34,010 nucleotides of DNA from an uncultured Olsenella sp. (GTDB taxonomy: Bacteria; Actinomycetota; Coriobacteriia; Coriobacteriales; Atopobiaceae): assembly GCA_949291295.1 (NCBI GenBank), contig CASEVE010000019.1, positions 1 to 34,010 on the forward strand. The letters run 5' to 3'. The position numbers and the translations under genes were made by a program. A model generated the notes under the pieces. It had not been told where the DNA came from. It searched no databases and saw only the letters and a program-made list of their open reading frames with translations. Within the stretch, counting starts at the first letter, position 1, and every line of letters begins with the position of its first letter. Below are positions 14,323 to 21,887 of this stretch, piece after piece.

Positions 14323-14390
14323 GGGCCGCCCATAAGTCAGTGAGCGACTTCTGCGCGAAGCGCAGTGAGCGAACGACTTATGGGCGGCCC
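14323..14390. repeat. Nested hairpin element between ygeW and arcC
   Basis: Outer arms GGGCCGCCCATAAGTC (14323-14338) and GACTTATGGGCGGCCC (14375-14390) are perfect 16-bp complements. Inside is a second hairpin, CTGCGC-GAA-GCGCAG, flanked by two copies of AGTGAGCGA. The layout is that of a REP-like element, but the sequence differs from the GGGAC family. It lies within the operon, 22 bp downstream of the ygeW stop. Confidence 0.85.
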
Positions 14391-14412
14391 TCACCCGGAC
14401 GAGCGATTGTTC

Positions 14413-15615
14413 CTACGCCTGGTTCCAGCGGGGCTTGGCCGCGGCCTCGAGCGCCGCGAGCGTGGCCACGGGGTCCTTGACCTTCTGCAGGAAGATCATG
14501 GCCGCGATGGCGTACGGCTTGTAGCTGGCTTCCTTGTACATGCCCACGCGGTGCATGTCAAAGACGTCGGCCATGACCTCGCCGTGCTCGCAGGAGACGC
14601 CGGAGATGTCCGCGGGCAGCGGGTGCATGTAGATGGTCTCGTCGCCGTGAGCGGTCTTGGCCATGAGCTCGCGCGTGGAGCACCAGTCCATGTGGGTGGC
14701 GTTCTGGGCGAGAAGCTCCTTCTCCAGGGCCTTGATGCCGGCGTCGTCGCCCTCGGCGTAGAGGTTGGTGCGCTTCTCCATGGCGGCGTAGGGCGCCCAG
14801 CTCTTGGGGATGACGATGTCAGCGCCCTCAAAGGCCTCGGCCATGGTGTTCACCTGCTTGAAGGTGCAACCGGACTCGGCGGCGTAGGTCTTGGCGGCCT
14901 CCACGCGGTCGCCCATGAGGTCGTAGCCCTCGGGGTGGGCCAGCGTGACGTCCATGCCAAAGCGCGGCAGCAGCGAGATGAGCGACTGCGGGCAGGAGAG
15001 CGGCTTGCCGTAGCTCGGGGAGTACGCCCAGGTCACGGCCACCTTCTTGCCGCGGAGGTTCTCCAAGCCGCCAAACTCCTCGATGAGGTAGAGCATGTCG
15101 GCGGAGGACTGGGTCGGGTGGTCGGAGTCGGACTGCAGGGAGATGAGCGTCGGGCGGTGGTCGAGCACGCCGTCGTGATAGGCCTCGTCAACGGACTCGG
15201 CGACCTCGGCCATGTAGGCGTCGCCCTTGCCGATGTACATGTCGTCGCGGATGCCGATGACGTCGGCCATGAAGGAAATCATCGTGGCGGTCTCGCGGAC
15301 GGTCTCGCCGTGGGCGATCTGGGACTTGCCCTCGTCGAGGTCCTGGAGCTGGAGGCCGAGCAGGTTCGTGGCCTTGGAGAACGAGAAGCGCGTGCGCGTG
15401 GAGTTGTCGCGGAAGAGCGAGACGGCGAGACCCGAGTCAAAGATGCGCGGCGAGATGTTGCGCTCGCGGAGGTTGCGCAGGGCGGCGGCCACGACGTAGA
15501 GCGCCCGCAGCTCGTCGGTGGTCTTGTCCCAGGTGTGCAGGAAGTCGGCGTTGTACATACCGGAGAAGTCGTAGCCCTTGAGCTCGTCGAGAAGCGCGGA
15601 GAAGTCCTTGGCCAT
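14413..15615 (-). CDS. ygeW: YgeW, knotted carbamoyltransferase family
   Basis: 400 residues of the aspartate/ornithine carbamoyltransferase superfamily. The carbamoyl-phosphate motif STRTR lies at residues 72-76 within SLFRDNSTRTRFSF, HPTQ follows in the middle (SDHPTQSSADML), and HPLP (YMHPLPADI) near the C-terminus. YgeW is a known subfamily found with ygeX, ygeY and arcC; its natural substrate has long been uncertain, and purine-derived carbamoyl compounds are favoured by gene context. In the catabolic direction it would make carbamoyl phosphate for ArcC. The ATG at 15613-15615 has AAAGGA six bases upstream. Confidence 0.92.
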   Translation of the reverse strand: MAKDFSALLDELKGYDFSGMYNADFLHTWDKTTDELRALYVVAAALRNLRERNISPRIFDSGLAVSLFRDNSTRTRFSFSKATNLLGLQLQDLDEGKSQIAHGETVRETATMISFMADVIGIRDDMYIGKGDAYMAEVAESVDEAYHDGVLDHRPTLISLQSDSDHPTQSSADMLYLIEEFGGLENLRGKKVAVTWAYSPSYGKPLSCPQSLISLLPRFGMDVTLAHPEGYDLMGDRVEAAKTYAAESGCTFKQVNTMAEAFEGADIVIPKSWAPYAAMEKRTNLYAEGDDAGIKALEKELLAQNATHMDWCSTRELMAKTAHGDETIYMHPLPADISGVSCEHGEVMADVFDMHRVGMYKEASYKPYAIAAMIFLQKVKDPVATLAALEAAAKPRWNQA

Positions 15616-15630
15616 TTTGTTTCCTTTCAT

Positions 15631-15657
15631 GTTACGAAGGGACAGTCCCTTCGTCAC
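15631..15657. repeat. REP-like palindrome, first of a pair between ygeY and ygeW
   Basis: Arms GTTACGAAGGGAC and GTCCCTTCGTCAC (one mismatch at the outer end) around a central A at 15644. It lies 5 bp upstream of the ygeW ribosome-binding site. Confidence 0.88.
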
Positions 15658-15671
15658 GTTGCTGTTTTGAT

Positions 15672-15698
15672 GTTACGAAGGGACTGTCCCTTCGTAAC
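15672..15698. repeat. REP-like palindrome, second of a pair, next to the ygeY stop codon
   Basis: Perfect 13-bp arms (GTTACGAAGGGAC and complement) around a central T at 15685. It is 41 bp centre-to-centre from the copy at 15631, the same spacing and central-base pattern as the pair at 13286/13329. The ygeY TAA starts 5 bp away. Confidence 0.9.
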
Positions 15699-15702
15699 GC
15701 CG

Positions 15703-17109
15703 TTACTGGATGTCGTTGTCGGTGGCGCCGGCGCGGAAGACGGTGACGTCGCCGGTCTTCTTGGAAGCGTCGTAGAGGTTGAGCGCGGCGGTGTAGAGCG
15801 CGGCGCAGGTCACGAGGTCCTGCTTGTAGGTGACCTCGTTGGGCGCGTGCGCCTGGCTCTCGGCGCCGGGTCCAAAGCCCACGCACGGGATGCCGTAGCG
15901 GCCCTGGATGGACACGCAGTTGGTCGAGAAGGTCCACTTGTCCGTGAGCGGACGGCCGGCGCGCTTGTCCATGGACGGCTCGCAGCCAATGCGCTCCTCG
16001 CCGAAGAGCGCGTGGTGCGCGTCAACGAGGGCCTGGACGTGAGCGGCGCTCTCGGCGTTGATCCACGTGGGGAAGTAGGCCTCGGTCTCGTAGACGGTGC
16101 CCTTCCAGCTCGGGCGGTCGTACATGTACATGGAGACCTTGACGTCGTCGCCGTACTTCTTGACGGACGGCAGGTCGCGGATCTCCTGGAGGCAGGAGTC
16201 CCAGGTCTCGCCGGCGGTCATGCGGCGGTCGATGGAGATCGCGCAGCTATCGGCCACGGCGCAGCGGCTGGGCGAGGTGTAGAAGATCTGGCTCACGGTG
16301 CAGGTGCCACGGCCCAGGAAGCGGGCGTCCTCGAAGTGCTCCGGGTTGTACTTGGGGTCGAGCATCTTGACAAGACCCTTGATGGAGGTGGACTCGTCGC
16401 AGCCGTTGTTGTTGAGGGCGCGGACGTCGGCGATGATGTCGGCCATCTTGTAGATGGCGTTGTCGCCGCGGTCGGGCGCCGATCCGTGGCAGGAGACGCC
16501 GTGAACGTCAACGCGGATCTCCATGCGGCCGCGATGCCCTCGGTAGATACCGCCGTCGGTGGGCTCGGTGGAGATCACGAACTCGATCTTCTCGCGGGCG
16601 TCCTCGGGACCGTCGAAGTACTTGTTGACGATGTACTGCCAGCACATGCCGTCGCAGTCCTCCTCCTGGACGGAGCCCACGACCATGATCTTGTAGCCCT
16701 CGGGGATGAGACCCAGGTCCTTCATCATCTTCGCGGCGTAAGTGGCAGAGGCCATGCCGCCCTCCTGGTCGGAGCCGCCGCGGCCGTAGATGAGCTCGTC
16801 GGTCTCGTAGCCCTCGTAGGGGTCGGCCTCCCAGTTGTCGCGGTTGCCGATGCCCACGGTGTCGATGTGGGAGTCGATGGCGATGATCTTGTCGCCCTCG
16901 CCCATCCAGCCAATGACGTTGCCCAGGCCGTCGACCTCGACCTTATCGAAGCCGAGCTTCTCCATCTCGGCCTTGATGCAGGCCACGACCTCACCCTCCT
17001 CGCAGGACTCGGAGGGGTGGGAGATCATGGCGCGCAGGAAGGCGGTCATGTCCTTGCCGTAGCCCTCCGCGGCGCTCTTGATCTGCTCGAAATCCAGTTC
17101 CTTGGCCAT
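15703..17109 (-). CDS. ygeY: YgeY, M20-family peptidase/deacylase
   Basis: 468 residues. It shows the M20 zinc-site motifs: DSHIDTVG (His-x-Asp), [10 protein letters not shown] (bridging Asp), then SVQEEDCDG with the catalytic and metal Glu pair. YgeY-type enzymes cleave amide bonds and are a constant partner of ygeX and ygeW in purine-degradation clusters, where removal of an acyl or carbamoyl group before the ammonia-lyase step has been proposed. The exact substrate is not readable here. The ATG at 17107-17109 has AAAGGA upstream at a rather long spacing. A 75-bp gap separates it from ygeX. Confidence 0.92.
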   Translation of the reverse strand: MAKELDFEQIKSAAEGYGKDMTAFLRAMISHPSESCEEGEVVACIKAEMEKLGFDKVEVDGLGNVIGWMGEGDKIIAIDSHIDTVGIGNRDNWEADPYEGYETDELIYGRGGSDQEGGMASATYAAKMMKDLGLIPEGYKIMVVGSVQEEDCDGMCWQYIVNKYFDGPEDAREKIEFVISTEPTDGGIYRGHRGRMEIRVDVHGVSCHGSAPDRGDNAIYKMADIIADVRALNNNGCDESTSIKGLVKMLDPKYNPEHFEDARFLGRGTCTVSQIFYTSPSRCAVADSCAISIDRRMTAGETWDSCLQEIRDLPSVKKYGDDVKVSMYMYDRPSWKGTVYETEAYFPTWINAESAAHVQALVDAHHALFGEERIGCEPSMDKRAGRPLTDKWTFSTNCVSIQGRYGIPCVGFGPGAESQAHAPNEVTYKQDLVTCAALYTAALNLYDASKKTGDVTVFRAGATDNDIQ

Positions 17110-17184
17110 TTTGCTTACGTCCTTTCTGACGCTTCCATTACCAAAACACGTGCCGAGAAGTGCCGAGAAGCCCCGGCTCCCCGC

Positions 17185-18396
17185 CTACTTTGCCCAGGCG
17201 CCGTCCCAAACGATCTGCTGGTAGCGCTCGGGGTCGGTGTCGCCCTCGGTGGAGAAGAGCAGCACCTGGCTGTTCTTGTCGAGACCGAGCGCGTCGCGCA
17301 GCTCGGCGTAGTCCGGGTCGGTCATGATGGCGTCGATGACGCCCATGCCCACCGCTCCGGACTCGCCGGAGGTGACGGCGGGGTCGCCCTTGACGGGCGC
17401 GGCAAGACGGCGCATGCCGTTGGCGGCCACCCAGTCCGGACAGGAGAGGAAGGCGTCCGCGTGGTTGCGCAGGATGTCCCAGCCAATGGTGTTGGGCTCG
17501 CCGCACGCGAGGCCGGCCATGATGGTCTGCAGGTCGCCGCCCACGATGCGCGGGTCGCCGTCAGCAGCAAGCGCGCCCTGGTAGAGGCAGTCGGCGGCGC
17601 CGGCCTCCATGATGACAAACTTGGGCGGGCACGTGGGGAAGAGGTTGGCAAAGTAGCCCACCATCGCGCTCGCGAGGGAGCCGACGCCCGCCTGGACAAA
17701 GACGTGCGTGGGACGGTTCACCTCAACGGCGCGCAGCTGGCCGGCGGCCTCGGCGGCCATGGTGCCGTAGCCCTGCATGATCCAGGACGGGATCTCCTCG
17801 TAGCCGTCCCAAGCGGTGTCCTGGACCACAACGCCGTGCTCGGTCTGGGCGGCCTCGGCGGCTGCCATGCGCACGCAGTCGTCGTAGTTGACCTCCTCGA
17901 TGGTGACCTCGGCGCCCTCCTTGGCAATGTTGTCAAAGCGCGTCTGCGTGGAGCCCTTGGGCATGTGAACCACGGCGCGCTGGTGCAGCTTGTTGGCGGC
18001 CCAGGCCACGCCGCGGCCGTGGTTGCCGTCGGTGGCGGTGAAGAAGGTCGCCTGGCCAAAGTCCTCGCGGAACTGCTCGCTCGTGAGGTAATCGTACGTC
18101 ATCTCAGAGACGTCGCGTCCCATCTCCTGGGCAATGTAGCGGGCCATGGCAAAGGAGCCGCCAAGCACCTTGAAGGCGTTGAGGCCAAAGCGGTAGCTCT
18201 CGTCCTTCACAAAGAGCCCGCCCAGGCCAAGACGCTCGGCCATGCCGTCGAGCTTGGCGAGCGGGGTCACGCTGTACTGGGGGAAGCCGCGGTGGAAGGC
18301 CTGCGCCTTCGCCACGTTGTCGAGCGCCATCACCGGCAGCTGCGCGTCCTCGCTCTTGGGCATGGAATTGAGAACCCACTTAATCTTCTCGCTCAC
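17185..18396 (-). CDS. ygeX: YgeX, diaminopropionate ammonia-lyase
   Basis: 403 residues, a fold-type II PLP enzyme. The Schiff-base lysine is in GLNAFKVLGGSFA, the substrate loop in ATDGNHGRGVAWAA, and a glycine-rich phosphate-binding region towards the C-terminus (SGESGAVGMG). It converts 2,3-diaminopropionate to pyruvate and two ammonia through an aminoacrylate intermediate. In the yge cluster it is the step that feeds purine carbon into central metabolism. The start is GTG at 18394-18396 with AAGGAGG 4 nt upstream. First gene of the seven-gene operon; the regulatory dyad at 18438-18468 lies 42 bp before it. Confidence 0.95.
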   Translation of the reverse strand: MSEKIKWVLNSMPKSEDAQLPVMALDNVAKAQAFHRGFPQYSVTPLAKLDGMAERLGLGGLFVKDESYRFGLNAFKVLGGSFAMARYIAQEMGRDVSEMTYDYLTSEQFREDFGQATFFTATDGNHGRGVAWAANKLHQRAVVHMPKGSTQTRFDNIAKEGAEVTIEEVNYDDCVRMAAAEAAQTEHGVVVQDTAWDGYEEIPSWIMQGYGTMAAEAAGQLRAVEVNRPTHVFVQAGVGSLASAMVGYFANLFPTCPPKFVIMEAGAADCLYQGALAADGDPRIVGGDLQTIMAGLACGEPNTIGWDILRNHADAFLSCPDWVAANGMRRLAAPVKGDPAVTSGESGAVGMGVIDAIMTDPDYAELRDALGLDKNSQVLLFSTEGDTDPERYQQIVWDGAWAK

Positions 18397-18437
18397 GCTT
18401 CCTCCTTGTGCCGTGGTGGCCGTGCCTCCTGCGTGCC

Positions 18438-18468
18438 AACTTTTTGTCTGATTACCAGACTAAAAGTT
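18438..18468 (-). promoter_or_regulatory. 31-bp operator dyad upstream of ygeX
   Basis: Arms of 13 bp (AACTTTTTGTCTG and CAGACTAAAAGTT) match at 12 of 13 positions around a 5-bp centre (ATTAC). The inner TCTG-N5-CAGA fits the LysR-type T-N11-A form and recurs between yedF and yqeC (8962-8975). No LysR gene is in the window, so the regulator must be elsewhere or of another family. Confidence 0.65.
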
Positions 18469-18634
18469 TGTTACTGCATATGGTGGCATATTTCAAGCCT
18501 GTTGCAACGGGATTTTTCGTGAGACGGCGAGCGTCCCTTTTGCGCCCGTGAACGGTTGGCGAGAAGGACCTCTTGAAGGTCGGTGCAATGCGTGGCGCTT
18601 CTCGCCGGTGCGGGCGTCTTGTCCCTCCCCTCGC

Positions 18635-18656
18635 GCCGGCACATATAGGTGCCGGC
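18635..18656. promoter_or_regulatory. Operator-like dyad A between ygeX and bioY
   Basis: GCCGGCAC-ATATAG-GTGCCGGC: perfect 8-bp arms around 6 bp. A related copy lies at 18736-18757 in inverted orientation. The pair is 101 bp apart and ends 91 bp before the bioY ATG, a sensible layout for looping or cooperative repression of bioY. The regulator is unknown. Confidence 0.6.
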
Positions 18657-18735
18657 ACGGCGCTTGGACCCAGCCGTCACTTCTTGCCAAACGCCAGGAG
18701 ACGGCCGGCACTCCTCACGGAAATCGCCCACCTTT

Positions 18736-18757
18736 GCCGACACTTATATGTGCCAGC
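18736..18757. promoter_or_regulatory. Operator-like dyad B between ygeX and bioY
   Basis: GCCGACAC-TTATAT-GTGCCAGC: 8-bp arms with two mismatches. Its complement lines up with dyad A at most positions. Closest candidate control site for bioY. Confidence 0.55.
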
Positions 18758-18848
18758 TTGCACTGCCTCGCTCTCGCAAAGCGCCCCTTGCGGTAAGCTT
18801 TCGCCCTGTGCGTGCGCGAGAAGAACGTCCGGCAGCAAGGGAGCCGTC

Positions 18849-19382
18849 ATGTCAACCCGCTCGATCGCCCGTTGCGGCGTCTGCATTGCGCTTCTCGCCG
18901 TGAGCGCATGGGTCACCGTGCCGCTGGGGCCCGTGCCCTTTACGCTCCAGACCTTTGTGCTGGCGCTGATACCGCAGGTCATGGGCCCGCGCGACGCGTT
19001 TTTCACCGTGATGGTCTACCTGCTGCTGGGAGCGGCGGGCGTGCCGGTGTTCTCCGGCTTTCAGGGCGGGCTCGGCGTGATCCTGGGGCCAACGGGCGGC
19101 TATCTCCTGGGCTTTGCCGCCGGGATGCCCGTTGCGGGCACCATCGCCCACGCAAGTGCGATGCCGAGAAGGGCGCGCGGGGTGCTGGCGGGCGTGGCGC
19201 TGCTGGCGGTGAGCTACGTGCTGGGAACGCTCCAGCTCATGAACGTCTACGCGATTGACGCGCCCGCGGCGCTGGTCGTGGCGGTGGTGCCGTTTGTGGT
19301 GCCGGACATGGTGAAGATTATGGCAAGCGTGGGTGTTGCGGAGCGAATCTGTCGCGCGTTGGGGACGACGGCAAGGTCGTAG
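18849..19382 (+). CDS. bioY: BioY, biotin ECF-transporter S component
   Basis: 177 residues, strongly hydrophobic, with about six membrane segments. Family signatures include VPLGPVPFTLQTF, the GAAGVPVFSGFQGGLGVILGPTGGYLLGF core and VVPFVVPDMVKI near the end. It binds biotin in the membrane and imports it alone or with ECF ATPase/transmembrane partners, which are not in this window. The ATG at 18849 has AAGGGAG 5 nt upstream. Biotin salvage is not obviously linked to the adjacent purine operon; divergent placement may be incidental. Confidence 0.93.
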   Translation: MSTRSIARCGVCIALLAVSAWVTVPLGPVPFTLQTFVLALIPQVMGPRDAFFTVMVYLLLGAAGVPVFSGFQGGLGVILGPTGGYLLGFAAGMPVAGTIAHASAMPRRARGVLAGVALLAVSYVLGTLQLMNVYAIDAPAALVVAVVPFVVPDMVKIMASVGVAERICRALGTTARS

Positions 19383-19406
19383 GCGCGGCGAGGAGGCGCC
19401 TCTCCC

Positions 19407-19805
19407 CTACACGTTCATCAGGCCACCGTTGTCCGCAAGGATCGCCTTGGACGGGTCGGCCGGCAGGTACGCCACACGCACCTCGCTGCCCACGCTCGAG
19501 GGAATCTTGCCACGCTTGCGCTGCCCCACGGGAACGGGCCCGAGCTTGATGGGCTCGCTCGTGAGCTTAACCGTCTCGTGGCACTCGTACGCCGCGCCGT
19601 CAACCTCGTAGCGCACGTAGACCACGGTGGGACGATCCATGCTGCCAGGACGAACGCGCACGACGGTCCCCATGGTGATGCAGGTGTAGGTTTGCTCCTT
19701 GCGCGCGCGGGCGCGCTTTGCGATCAGGCGCACCAGCGCCGTGGTTCCGCCGCCGAGAAGCGCGATCAGACCAAAGGTGAGAAGAATCATGATGCCATCG
19801 CTCAT
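19407..19805 (-). CDS. Small membrane protein, DUF3592-like
   Basis: 132 residues. One N-terminal membrane helix (MILLTFGLIALLGGGTTALV), a basic KRARARKE stop-transfer, then a beta-rich extracytoplasmic or cytoplasmic domain. The ending VGSEVRVAYLPADPSKAIL resembles the conserved end of DUF3592 proteins (V-x-V-x-Y-x-P-x-NP). Function unknown. The ATG at 19803-19805 is preferred because the hydrophobic segment follows; upstream codons look non-coding. It converges on bioY with only 24 bp between stops. Confidence 0.7.
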   Translation of the reverse strand: MSDGIMILLTFGLIALLGGGTTALVRLIAKRARARKEQTYTCITMGTVVRVRPGSMDRPTVVYVRYEVDGAAYECHETVKLTSEPIKLGPVPVGQRKRGKIPSSVGSEVRVAYLPADPSKAILADNGGLMNV

Positions 19806-19914
19806 GGGCGCTCCGTGCGTTGCGGGTGGGTGGGACGGTACCAATGGTGCAAAAATAGCATCGCGAGCGGACAGAGGTGCGGTGGTTGGAGGGTGACGGG
19901 CACGTCTCGGCATC

Positions 19915-20041
19915 ATTTCTCGATATCGAGAAATACCGTAAACCCGCAATCTCATACCGTTCTTTTGCTTTCGATACCGTAATTTGTCCGAGAATACCGT
20001 TTTTCATACCGAGAAATGCCGTGCAATACCGAAATCGCTTG
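19915..20041. repeat. Helically phased ATACCG decamer array with a perfect palindrome
   Basis: It starts with the perfect 20-bp palindrome ATTTCTCGATATCGAGAAAT (19915-19934). ATACCG follows at 19933, 19954, 19974, 19994, 20006 and 20026, with variants ATATCG at 19923 and ATGCCG at 20016. The spacings are 10, 21, 20, 20, 12, 10 and 10 bp, close to whole helical turns, so the boxes face one side of the DNA. It lies upstream of the DUF3592-like gene. This suggests cooperative binding of a protein; none is identified. Confidence 0.75.
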
Positions 20042-20077
20042 GCGACTGGCCGCAACTCTTAATCGCTTTACGAACCA

Positions 20078-20132
20078 GGTTTTCGTCGTTTTATCCGTTT
20101 TCGTTTTTTTATTTTTTGTCGTTTTTTTATTT
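20078..20132. other. Phased T-tracts (candidate intrinsically curved DNA)
   Basis: Runs of 4-7 T recur about every 7-11 bp (near 20080, 20089, 20098, 20104, 20112 and 20122), in a genome that is otherwise GC-rich. Such phasing bends DNA. The stretch directly follows the ATACCG array and precedes the SDR terminator. Confidence 0.55.
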
Positions 20133-20151
20133 GAGCCGAACCGCCCACCGC

Positions 20152-20185
20152 AAAAGGCCCGAGAGCTGACCTCAGCTCCCGGGCC
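20152..20185 (-). terminator. Intrinsic terminator of the SDR gene
   Basis: On the minus strand, GGCCCGGGAGCTGA and TCAGCTCTCGGGCC form a 14-bp stem with one G-U pair and a 2-nt spacer, followed by TTTTG. It lies 22 bp after the SDR stop. Confidence 0.85.
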
Positions 20186-20207
20186 CACACGCTCTATCCG
20201 CCAGCAC

Positions 20208-20948
20208 CTACACCGTCATGCCACCGTCGACGGCCAGAACCTCGCCCGTCACGTAGGACGCGAGGTCGCTCGCCAGGTAGACGAAGGCGTTGGCCACGTC
20301 CTCGGGCTGGCCCACGCGCTTGAGCGGAATGGCCGCCGCAATGGGGGCGATCATCTCCTCGGGCAGGCTCGCCACCATGTCCGTGGCCGTGACGCCCGGC
20401 GCGACGGCGTTCACACGGATGCCGCGCGGCCCCAGCTCGCGCGCGAGCGAGATGGTGATGCCGTTGACCGCGAACTTGGACATGGGGTAAGCAACGCCGG
20501 AGGGCTGGCCCATCTTGCCCACCATGGAGCTCGTGTTGATGATGACGCCGCCCTCGCCGAGCACGCGCGACGCCGCCTGGCAGCCGTTGAGCACGCCCTT
20601 GACGTTGATGTCGATGATCTTGTCAAACTCCTCGGGCGTGTAGGCGTCGAGCGGGGTGGACTGGGAGATGCCTGCGTTGTTGCACACGATGTCGAGCCCG
20701 CCAAAGCGCTCCGCCACCTGGCGGAAGGCAGCCTCGAGCTCCATCTCGTCGGAGACGTTCGGCCAGATGGCCATGACGGGAGCGTCGGGGTTTTCGGCCA
20801 GGATGCCGTCGAGCGCCTTCTGGGCGGTCTCCTCGCGGCTCCCGCAGAGCGCCACGTTAGCGCCCTCCTCCAGGAAGCGCTTCACGATGGCGAGACCTAT
20901 CCCGCGAGAACCTCCGGTGACAACGGCGGTCTTTCCCTTGAGCAGCAT
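20208..20948 (-). CDS. Short-chain dehydrogenase/reductase
   Basis: 246 residues, a classical SDR. The cofactor loop is TGGSRGIG at residues 12-19, NNAG follows, and the catalytic set is Ser in INTSSMVGK plus YPMSK (Tyr-x-x-x-Lys), with APGVTATDM after it. Closest in feel to FabG and to bile-acid/steroid dehydrogenases such as BaiA, because of the DINVKGVLNG and GVIINTSS stretches, but the substrate cannot be told from sequence. The cytoplasmic enzyme uses NAD(H) or NADP(H). AAGGGA lies 8 nt before the ATG. Single gene with its own terminator. Confidence 0.88.
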   Translation of the reverse strand: MLLKGKTAVVTGGSRGIGLAIVKRFLEEGANVALCGSREETAQKALDGILAENPDAPVMAIWPNVSDEMELEAAFRQVAERFGGLDIVCNNAGISQSTPLDAYTPEEFDKIIDINVKGVLNGCQAASRVLGEGGVIINTSSMVGKMGQPSGVAYPMSKFAVNGITISLARELGPRGIRVNAVAPGVTATDMVASLPEEMIAPIAAAIPLKRVGQPEDVANAFVYLASDLASYVTGEVLAVDGGMTV

Positions 20949-21129
20949 AGCGATTGTCCCTTCTACGTGGGGTTGGTTCGAGCTGTCCCTACCCTACCCA
21001 GCAAATGGCGAGAAGAACGCGGGGGCCGCGTGGAGCCCGGCGTAAGGCGCGACGTCACTCGGCGAACGCGCCGAGCTTGACAGGCGTGTATGGGGTCGTT
21101 ACTCGAGGTTTGTGACGAGACGGCAGCGC

Positions 21130-21870
21130 CTAGCGCGGGTCATCGACCAGCGACCACGCCCCGGCCAGGAAGTGGACGGGCTCGGTCGTCTCCTCTATCC
21201 GCACGCCGATCCGCTCGAGGAATCCTCGGTACTGCTCGTCCACGCCAAAGAACGGGTCCGTGTCCGCGCCGCCCGGGATCCCCTTCTCCAGAAGGGCGAG
21301 ACACAGCTCGCGCTCGTCCTCCCAGCGCTTGCCGCGTCGCCACACATCATAGATGCGCGCGTCGGGGTTCGGAATGATCCAGACCGTCCTGTCCTTCCTA
21401 TTGTGGAACCCGGCGCACTCCGCGATGCTAACGACGTCGATGCGGACGATTCCGCGGTCGTCCCTGCGCTCCTCTTTGTCGCGTATGAACCAGGTATGGA
21501 ACAGGCACCCGTCGGCCGCAAACACGTCGCTCTTGACCGGGTGCAGGTAATTGTGACGTGCGACAAGAACCGACACGACCGCAAGCACGGCAAACGCGAC
21601 AAACACGGAGCCGCCGATCGCGGCGAGCCACGTAATGTCCTGGCTCCCGTACTCGCCCCGCACGACGCCGCCGACGAGCGTCACGACGACGATGACAAGG
21701 ACGATGAAGAAGAACCCGGCGAAGGCAGCCACCCCAAGCGCAGTGCTGTCATGCGCGTAGGAGCGCCCGAACGTCTGGGCAGCCTTTGCAGCGGCCTTCT
21801 CGTCGTCGGTCGGCTCGATGATCTGTGCCAGACGCTGGCTAGCTCGCTCTTGTCCCCTACTCATCTCCAT
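21130..21870 (-). CDS. Two-helix membrane protein of unknown function
   Basis: About 246 residues. A charged N-terminus (about 45 residues) is followed by two hydrophobic helices (LGVAAFAGFFFIVLVIVVV and WLAAIGGSVFVAFAVLAVV). A soluble C-terminal domain of about 135 residues follows, containing WFIRDKEERRDDRGIVRID and WIIPNPDARIYDVWRRG. That domain may have a PH-like or beta-rich fold; no family was recognised. Two starts are possible (ATG at 21868-21870 or 21862-21864), each with AAAGG upstream. It lies 17 bp downstream of the PIN toxin gene in the same direction, so the two may be cotranscribed. Confidence 0.7.
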   Translation of the reverse strand: MEMSRGQERASQRLAQIIEPTDDEKAAAKAAQTFGRSYAHDSTALGVAAFAGFFFIVLVIVVVTLVGGVVRGEYGSQDITWLAAIGGSVFVAFAVLAVVSVLVARHNYLHPVKSDVFAADGCLFHTWFIRDKEERRDDRGIVRIDVVSIAECAGFHNRKDRTVWIIPNPDARIYDVWRRGKRWEDERELCLALLEKGIPGGADTDPFFGVDEQYRGFLERIGVRIEETTEPVHFLAGAWSLVDDPR

Positions 21871-21887
21871 AGCCTTTCAGAACGCGT

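Larger units (their letters stand above)
18397..18848. other. Regulatory gap between ygeX and bioY
   Basis: 452 bp without a convincing gene. It holds the ygeX dyad (18438-18468), an AT-rich stretch after it that probably carries the ygeX promoter, three copies of the GCGAGAAG octamer (18559 and 18816 on the plus strand, 18598 on the minus strand) and the two GCCGGCAC dyads. No riboswitch fold was recognised by eye. Confidence 0.7.

Noticed and set aside
14365..18522. Very long plus-strand open frame (over 1300 codons) opposite ygeX-ygeY-ygeW
   Set aside because: It mirrors the minus-strand genes, whose motifs, starts and ribosome-binding sites are clear. Its peptide is Val/Ala/Gly/His-rich with no domain, a normal artefact of GC-rich codon bias.
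18397..18848. Biotin or purine riboswitch upstream of bioY or ygeX
   Set aside because: No purine-aptamer three-way junction or loop sequences were found, and no biotin riboswitch class is established. The dyads look like protein sites.
19915..20041. CRISPR array
   Set aside because: The repeated unit is only about 6 bp at 10-20-bp steps with no spacers of uniform length, and there are no cas genes.
20208..20948. Calling the SDR a bile-acid hydroxysteroid dehydrogenase
   Set aside because: Several stretches resemble BaiA-type enzymes, but they are shared with FabG and many other SDRs. Sequence alone cannot separate them.
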